From Basidiobolus meristosporus CBS 931.73 (taxonomy: Eukaryota > Basidiobolomycota > Basidiobolomycetes > Basidiobolales > Basidiobolaceae), in assembly GCA_002104905.1 (NCBI GenBank), contig MCFE01000127.1:1-64000 (forward strand): a stretch of DNA of 64,000 nt. Reading direction: 5' to 3'. Made by a program: the position numbers and the translations under genes. Positions 57,578-64,000 of the stretch are shown here, in pieces (position 1 is the stretch's first letter; every line of letters begins with the position of its first letter). Below the pieces are notes generated by a model. That model made no database searches, was not told where the DNA came from, and worked only from the letters and a program-made list of their open reading frames with translations.

Positions 57578-58648
57578 CTATTTGGTTTTTGGTTTGTTTT
57601 CGAGGGTTGAGATGGTGTCGTCTACTTCTTTGGCTTGCTTCATGTAAACGGACTTGGTGCTACGAAGCTCAGTATTGTAGATTTCGTCAGTAGGCTTGCG
57701 GTAAGATCCACCAATACGATCCCAGAGAGTAAGATATTGACCGTAGTTGTAGTTGAAGTAGAGATGATGAACGGTGTGGTGGGCAGCACTATTGATTACG
57801 GGGTCATAAGTGAAGTATTCACCTACGGGAATGATGATTAGACTGGCACTTTCAAGAAATATCACATGTAAACTTACCATCGTGGATCAAAATAGACCAG
57901 ATCTGAACGAAGGTGAAGAGAGCAAGGTAAAGAACCTTATGCATGGGAAAGAGGAACACGAAGACATGGTAAGGGAGTGACTGTGCCCAGCCGTCAACAG
58001 GATGGAAAGCAATAGAAGCATAAGGAGTAGGAACTATAAACATGAATGTGAGTAATACCGCTATAAAACTCTTCGCAGCTACATTTCACTTACCGATCCA
58101 CTTATGATGAGGCTATATGAGGAGAAAGCAAAAATCTTAGTATTGTCGTGCTAAGCAAAAAAATGACTTCCGTCGCGTACCTTATGAAGCATAGCGTAGA
58201 TAGACTTAAGGTGCAACCAGCGGTGAAGCCAGTAGATTCCAAAGTCAGTGAACAGGAGGAACAACACGACACTAGCAACTAGATAACCCCAGCCATATTC
58301 GTCGACGTCGTCGTATAGCTTGGAATAACCGTAAATCTCGAGCAGAAAGAAGGGAACGGTGAGCAGGGCCATAAGCGGGATAGCGTCTGTGGCCATTTTG
58401 ATCTCCTGGTTAATCTGGTCTTTAAGGAAGCGAGGATGGTTCATTTGTCGCTTGTCAAAGAACAAATGGAAGGATATGGTGGAGAAGACCATGTAGATAG
58501 AGTAGGCTCCGAAGGCGGCAATGAACATCAAGCTGCTAAACTGACGCAGGAAAGCATCACGAGGGAGGTTTGGCAAACCGACCAAAGTGAAAGCGGAATA
58601 TACTTTATCAAAGAGATACTCGTCACCTACTGAGAGTACAATATCCAT
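57578..58648 (-). CDS. ERG3: C-5 sterol desaturase, paralogue 2 (Erg3)
   Basis: Four exons: 58648-58181, 58112-58094, 58033-57878 and 57822-57578; 295 residues. It has all histidine clusters ([29 protein letters not shown]) and is highly similar over its length to paralogue 1 at 37504-38576, with the same intron positions and the same 19-nt exon 2. The start at 58648 ([17 protein letters not shown]) aligns with that of paralogue 1. An in-frame ATG 57 bp upstream would add a hydrophobic extension and is less likely. Exon 1 is 468 nt in both paralogues. Neighbour of ERG1 in the same orientation. Confidence 0.93.
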
Positions 58649-59986
58649 ACTGAACGGGTCACCAGGAAATACGAGAAGAAGTGCTAAACAAGAGAAACAG
58701 ATCAACTTCTTTTATTACCGACGCTATGGGAAGACCCAGACCAATCCAAGTAAATAAATTTTACCATCAACTTCAGAGAATTGGCAAATCACATAACATT
58801 TACACTTAACCTGGTTGAATGGAACTTCAAATCAAACAGCCCTTGTGTATGACAATGCTTCATTTAAGACCAGTACAAATCAGCCAATTAATTCTAGAGA
58901 AGTAGAAGGGATGGCAGTGATCTTTCACACGTGCACATGGACGAGACTCACTTGGGGGTAACTGAATTGGATGGACGGCATTCAGCGTAAATTCATGTTT
59001 GGCAATCGTGATGAATTAAATTAGAAGTATTTCCATAGCTAGAAGCTTTGTCATATCATGGCCCCCGTAGCGTACTTCTAGATTGTGTAAGGTCCAGAAC
59101 CTTAACTTCGTACCCTACACCCTGGGTAACCATATCCACTCCCAAGGATGATCTTGGCATATTGAATAACGGAGTTTTGTTCCTTTGTGCCAAGCTCAAG
59201 CTCCGCCAGTTGATAGGATTTCTTTTGGATTGAACCGAATCGCCTAGATCTTGCGTTCAATCTGCTGATTAATATTAGTGTGACAGCATAAGGGGATTTG
59301 TCAACTCCATATTAAGAAATTCCTGTTACTCATAAGCCATAATGCTGGTAACGCGAAGATGACCTCTAGACGCTTCCCTAGATTTACTCATCCACGAGCT
59401 GCAGTCGTTGTCTAGATACACGGCACTAGTAAAGATAACACTTTCGGATCAGGTTTTGCGGGACTATTTTGTTATCTTTTACTGTATTCAGTAATTATGG
59501 GATCAACTGGTGTGTGAGAAGAGGCACCCATCTTCCGGCAAGTTAAACTATTCACCCATCACCCATCGCCCGAAGCTCTGTAGTTCGTCGAGGGAATCTG
59601 CAGCATTCTTCGATTATTTTCAAGTGAGTCAAGCCTCATTCCAAACTTTACCTATTTTGTTGACTCATTACTAATTCAAATCCATAGTATGACAGCTGCT
59701 TTGCAATCGGATGGATAACTGAATTCCATCACTAAATGGTATTGTCTACCTGTATTTAACGAAGGATTGGAAACTTACTCAAGCACCAAGAATAGCCCAC
59801 AATCGGATCACGTGACTCATGGCATGTTGCTGACGTACTGATTGATCACAATGAGGCATCTTGACAAAGAAAAGAATGCCACACCGAAACAAGGCTAATA
59901 TTGCAAAACGATTTTCTCTGTTACTATTATACACTACGTCAAAGTAGATACAACTTAATTCCCAGTATCGCAATTCACAATTCAAC
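58649..59986. other. 1.3-kb divergent intergenic region, no gene seen
   Basis: Lies between ERG3 paralogue 2 (minus) and RPN9 (plus). No protein-like frame, no RNA gene recognised. It probably contains both promoters. Confidence 0.5.
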
Positions 59987-61512
59987 ATGGCCGAAAAAAT
60001 GGAGGTCGATATTCCCGTTACCGAATTCCTAGCACAAGAGAGAAAGAAAACTCCCAAACATTTGCAAGAATATTACACGTCTTTCGAGGATCTTTATGAG
60101 CGCAAGTATGAAGCTTAGCATATATGAGTCCCATCGCTCACTGGAGCTTGACGCAGATGTTTACTGGTTAACTAATAGATTATGGCACCAACTTACTTCG
60201 TGCTTGGAAGAATTCGTAACACAACCCGATGCTGGACCATTTTTGATTCCTCTATACAACCACTTTGTTTCAGAATGGGCAAAAAAGATGAACAAGCTTA
60301 AACTCGTAGGATTTGCATTGTCTGCAGCCGCCCAATTCCAAGGTACTCATTGAATTATTTGAAGTTTCGTATCAGCGGGTGTTACAACTTATTATATTTT
60401 AGATTTCCAAGAGGCTATCCAATTTCTTTCACCTCTAACTGAAAGAGTAAATACGCCTGAAACCCAGGATGCATATGTTCTGGCAATAATGGAAACTGCC
60501 AGCTTTAAATTACTTCTCAATGATTTAGACGGAACGAAGGAAGCTATGGATGAAAGCGAAAAAATCCTCGAGTCGTTTGACAGCGTGGAAACTATAATCC
60601 ATGCTAGCTTCTACAGGGTTTCTGCGCAATATTACAAGGTAACACTAGCTCATATCATACGGAAATATGTGATTATCCATACTAACATTATGCATATATA
60701 GGCAAAGGCTGATTTTGTCAAGTACTATAAGCACGCACTCCTCTTCTTGGCATGTGTGAATCTCAACGACCTGTCCAATGCTGAAAGAATCGAGCGCGCA
60801 TATGATTTATCCTTGGCCGCGCTTTTGGGAGAGTCCATATATAATTTTGGGGAACTGGTACGCAACTATAGAAGAATACTCTTGAAAGTACCGGCTAACA
60901 GATGTTGTAGCTTATGCACCCAATTTTACAAGTACTGAAAGTAGGTGAGCATGAATGGCTATATAGACTCTTGTTTGCTGTCAATAGTGGTGATATTGGG
61001 AAATTCGAGGCATTATCTGCACAATTTACCAAACAGGTGAGTGTTCTCAACACTGTTTACGGAGAAACTTGCTGACGTAAAACCTGCTATACTAGCCTCT
61101 TCTTGAAAGCTACTCTGCCTTTCTCAGACAGAAAATATGCTTGATGTCACTTATCGAATCAATTTTCAAACGCTCGGCTGACAATAGACTACTTACCTTC
61201 TCCGATATTACCTCGGAAACGAAGCTTCCAATAGACGAGGTATGGTCAACTCGTGTTCATTGCACATACGAAGAGGCGCTGATTTTTGCCTAACAGGTTG
61301 AACACCTTGTAATGAAAGGACTATCACTCAATTTAATCCGTGGGTCTATTGATCAAGTTGATCAGACCGTTCATATCACTTGGGTCCAATCTCGCTATAT
61401 GGATATTGACCAAATCGACGCGATGCGACAACGTCTTGTTGAGTGGAGTCAGAATGTTGATAAGATGGCCAATCTGATGGAGGACTTAACACCAGAGCTA
61501 TTTATTCAGTAA
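59987..61512 (+). CDS. RPN9: 26S proteasome lid subunit Rpn9 (PSMD13)
   Basis: Seven exons: 59987-60105, 60179-60342, 60403-60638, 60702-60857, 60911-61036, 61096-61239 and 61297-61512; 386 residues, near the human 376. It is a structural PCI-domain subunit of the 19S lid. Visible family blocks: YYTSFEDLYERKLWHQLT, an array of TPR-like helices (DFQEAIQFLSPLTERVNT; DLDGTKEAMDESEKIL; SAQYYKAKADFVKYYKHAL), IYNFGELLMHPIL, the PCI core (CLMSLIESIFKRSADNRLL; FSDITSETKLPIDEVEHLVM) and the C-terminal VHITWVQSRYMDIDQI. All splice phases agree. It is convergent with the small mitochondrial protein gene. Confidence 0.95.
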
Positions 61513-61718
61513 AATAATTTCTTTTCAAATTGATAATTATTTCATTACATTTCCTCGTGTTTAATATACTTTCAACCCACTTTTACTGACATAAATAAGA
61601 TGTGAAATAAAAGCCAGTGAATGTAATAAGCAACAACAGGATGATCGGAGTCGTTTTTAATGCAAATATGAGGGAATATGCAAAATTTTAAACGTTGGGA
61701 TTGGTAAGTGCATGAACA

Positions 61719-62413
61719 TCATGTTCTATCATGTCGAGATTCTTCAGTTAGTATTTCGTGAACAAAACGTGCAAAGACAAACTCACCAATATCTGAAACG
61801 TTTTTCTTCAAGGACAAATGCTCCGAATGGATAGTTGACTACATAGCAGTAAAAACATTAGCACTGTGTGTGGGTGGGTAGGTATGAATGCAATATTACA
61901 TAAAGCTTTCTAAGATCAGCTTTGGTATTTTCGAGCTGCTCATGAGTGGCTGCGACCTCTTTTAGGCTCCGTAACTCCTTCTCGACTGCGCCAATCTTCT
62001 GTGCATATTCTCTGACCTACATGTATGTATATATATTGAGTAAAAGGCCATTTTGCGTGAACAGATTTCGCAACATACCTTATTGGTAGAAGCTTGCAAT
62101 TCATCAACAGATTGAAGTAACATATCAGAGGCGCTCTTGTATTCTTCCAAAAGGTAGTAATACCCAACTCCGCCTGCACAAGTCAAACCGAACAAGAAGC
62201 CCATGAATCTACGAATAATCAAGATTGTTATTTTCTAGCCTTATGGAACAGAATAGATCAAAGTAACTCTCACCCTCCCCGGAAGCTTCCGGTTTTCTTG
62301 ACAACAATTTTAGGAGGAGTAGCTACACGCTCAGTGAAGCTCGAGCTAGCTTCCTGGAGCCGGGGTAAAGAAGTGGTAAATCTACGAGCGAGGACTTGAC
62401 GGAAGGCGTTCAT
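61719..62413 (-). CDS. Small predicted mitochondrial membrane protein with coiled coil
   Basis: Five exons: 62413-62274, 62208-62079, 62016-61900, 61838-61787 and 61741-61719; 153 residues. The start MNAFRQVLARRFTTSLPRLQ is a strong mitochondrial presequence. One membrane span follows (FMGFLFGLTCAGGVGYYYLL, about residues 48-67), then a charged coiled coil (VREYAQKIGAVEKELRSLKE onwards). I recall similar short proteins in other zygomycete fungi but know no function. The topology (presequence, one span, coiled coil) suggests an inner-membrane scaffold or assembly factor. The last exon reading (ESRHDRT) depends on splice phase; a frame ending …ALTNPNV is possible if the last junction differs. 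Confidence 0.7.
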
Positions 62414-63621
62414 TGTAAGGATACTTGAGGCTTGATATCTCGGTTATCAAATTTACACTCTTGTATTAGAAGCTGCTAAACTGGAAGCGCAATAATTGAT
62501 ATGGAGCATATCTTCAATGAAATGATTGGATTCTCCATACCTTGATTGACCTTTCCCCAGCTTCCCCATCTTAGTTGGGGCAAGAAAAGTTGGTTAATAC
62601 TCGGTTACTAGTTGAATTAAACCGACACGATTTGTAATCGACTTGAAAAACGCTGATAAGAGATCCAGGTGATGCGTGGATAGGGAGGAGCTAGCCACGA
62701 GTAGATGAATGTTTATACCACCATTATGTAGTTAAAATAATCACTGAGGACCCATGTTATTTTGATGCATGTTAATTAAATAATGGTTATGCAGACTCTC
62801 CGTCAACTTCAGGGCCAGGGCTCAAGAACCCGATCCTGTTCCCCGAGTTATTCCGGACCTGAACCAATTTGGATGTAAATTGGATACACTGGAGCAGACT
62901 GGAACGGACTGGACATTGATTACGTTTATCGTGGTAGAGGCCATTCCGAGGCTAGTAAATATGTGGCCAACTTTAGCACCTTCATCCCACACTGATCACA
63001 TTGATCTACGTTTACGAAGATTCATACAACTTTCATGCTTTGGTATCCGAAGGCAGAGTAGCGTATAGACCCCCACATTGTAGCGCTGTGTGGTTTTTAA
63101 GGGAGAGTGTCCGCGCCCACTATAACAATTAGCTGGTCTTTCAATACTCTGCTGACGCCGAGGACTCTGGGAATATGTCATCGGGATTTCCAGTTCGGTA
63201 AATGGCAGGAGTACTGCGGGGAAATGGTTTATGACATTATAACCTATCTCTTACCTAGAACAGTAGGCAACCTAGCTTCTTCTAGACCAGCTAATGCCAG
63301 ACACTTATCTAAAATCTATATATTGCTTCACCTGAAATGGGTGACCTTCGTTTGGGATGCGATCCAAGGCCAAGCGTGGGCTTTCCAGAGATCTACCATT
63401 CGGACTCCACCATTAAAAAGGAAATTTTCGAAAGATCCAGCTCACTTGCAACCTAGATTTCAGTCATGCTCTGCCGATTTGATTTTTTAAGCTTGAAAAT
63501 CCGGCAGCCCTGATCTGGTCTGATGTATATAAAGCCGTTGTGTAGATGCAGTCAGTTCTCTCCGTCGCCATTAGCAATCATTTCTCAGTTTCAGTTGCAC
63601 CACCAAGACCACTTCACTGCT
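62414..63621. other. 1.2-kb divergent intergenic region; promoter of the Mig1-like gene
   Basis: No protein-like gene is recognised, although the plus strand has a 127-codon ORF at 63107-63490 that looks like chance. A TATA box (TATATAAA, 63526-63533) lies 89 bp upstream of the Mig1-like ATG, followed by pyrimidine-rich sequence (CAGTTCTCTCC) suited to transcription start. Confidence 0.5.
63526..63533 (+). promoter_or_regulatory. TATA box of the Mig1-like gene
   Basis: TATATAAA at the expected distance before a start region and an ATG at 63622. The assignment is by position and consensus only. Confidence 0.55.
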
Positions 63622-64000
63622 ATGGATAAAACAAAGAGCCACCGCCCCTATAAGTGCCCAATGTGCGAAAAAGCATTTTATCGGTTGGAGCACCGCACAC
63701 GCCATATCCGGATACATACTGGTGAAAAGCCTCACCAGTGTACGGTTCCTAATTGTGGGAAACGGTTTTCAAGATCCGATGAGCTTGTGAGACATCAACG
63801 TATTCACAACAAGGCCTCAAAGAAGTCACGTCTAAACAGCCAACCACCCAACACACCTATATCTCAGATGTCCTATTTGTCTGCAAGATCAGAGTTTATG
63901 CCCAGCCCATCTTTGAGTCCAGCCCTGTCTTCATGTTCCTCCGATTCAGACGATGCCATCAAAGAGCATCTCCTCAACTCAAGTAATGTGCAATTGTTTC
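63622..64000 (+). CDS. MIG1: Mig1/CreA-type C2H2 zinc finger transcription factor (partial, 3' end outside window)
   Basis: Open from ATG 63622 to the window edge (126 codons). Residues 9-60 form two C2H2 fingers: [20 protein letters not shown] (C-x2-C…H-x3-H), the TGEKPH linker, and [20 protein letters not shown] (C-x4-C). The helix residues RLEHRTRH and RSDELVRH match Mig1/CreA factors, which bind GC-rich sites and repress genes during growth on glucose. In finger 1 the family's usual Gln (RLEHQTRH) is Arg here. The following Ser/Pro-rich part ([16 protein letters not shown]) is typical of CreA. The C-terminal repression domain is beyond the window. No intron seen so far. Confidence 0.9.
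   Translation, partial: MDKTKSHRPYKCPMCEKAFYRLEHRTRHIRIHTGEKPHQCTVPNCGKRFSRSDELVRHQRIHNKASKKSRLNSQPPNTPISQMSYLSARSEFMPSPSLSPALSSCSSDSDDAIKEHLLNSSNVQLF

Noticed and set aside
58649..58705. N-terminal extension of ERG3 paralogue 2 from the ATG at 58705
   Set aside because: The paralogue starts at the aligned MD(Y/I) position; the extension is short, hydrophobic and not shared.
63107..63490. 127-codon ORF upstream of the Mig1-like gene as a gene
   Set aside because: No recognisable motif, no supporting exon structure, and it runs into the promoter region with the TATA box.

Overview
The window comes from a nuclear genome of a fungus. The genes carry many short introns (about 48-90 nt, GT-AG). 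The gene set includes ergosterol genes (squalene epoxidase, two C-5 sterol desaturases), a Mig1/CreA-type zinc finger protein, an SLM-type PH protein, an SWI/SNF subunit and a proteasome lid subunit. The gene density, a metazoan-like PPP1R37 homologue, a DM9-domain protein and a bacterial-type cytidylate kinase point to an early-diverging lineage (zygomycete-grade, for example Zoopagomycota or Mucoromycota). That placement is inference and I cannot name a species.

The window has two very different halves. Positions 1 to about 27,300 are a nest of decayed transposable elements with no intact host gene. The main component is a family that pairs a Tnp2-like (CACTA/En-Spm type) transposase with an unrecognised coiled-coil-like protein (called ORF1 here). 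They are transcribed divergently from a short shared spacer, in four more or less broken copies. Into these are inserted: two ~735-bp near-perfect palindromic foldback elements (5753-6487, 14282-15014), a 210-bp relative (17880-18089) and the end of another (to 2026), with 3-bp target duplications; an unassigned LTR-like repeat family (1189-1702, 7620-8112); a Ty3/gypsy-like 3' end with LTR (8175-8700); a Ty1/copia 3' end with LTR (21661-23201); and a copia gag in the opposite orientation (25965-26674). By eye this half is strongly depleted in CpG and all its reading frames are broken by stops.

Positions 27,500-64,000 are a normal gene-dense region of fifteen recognisable genes plus one conserved-looking unknown. 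In order: bacterial-type cytidylate kinase (+), GYPPQ-repeat/DM9 protein (+), JmjC/KDM8-like hydroxylase (-), UBA plus PP1-binding leucine-rich-repeat protein (+), Bet1-type SNARE (+), C-5 sterol desaturase paralogue 1 (-), giant HEATR5/Laa1 protein of 2,081 residues (-), isovaleryl-CoA dehydrogenase (-), beta-hydroxyacid dehydrogenase (+), SMARCD/Swp73-type subunit (-), SLM1-like PH protein (-), squalene epoxidase (-), C-5 sterol desaturase paralogue 2 (-), proteasome subunit Rpn9 (+), small mitochondrial membrane protein (-), and the start of a Mig1/CreA-like repressor (+, cut by the window end).

Functional groupings: the second desaturase and squalene epoxidase are neighbours in the same orientation, with the first desaturase 20 kb away, so the region has a loose sterol cluster. 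Isovaleryl-CoA dehydrogenase and the beta-hydroxyacid dehydrogenase share a 630-bp divergent promoter region and may belong to branched-chain amino-acid breakdown. Exon coordinates were worked out by hand from frame continuity and homology, and have not been checked against transcripts.
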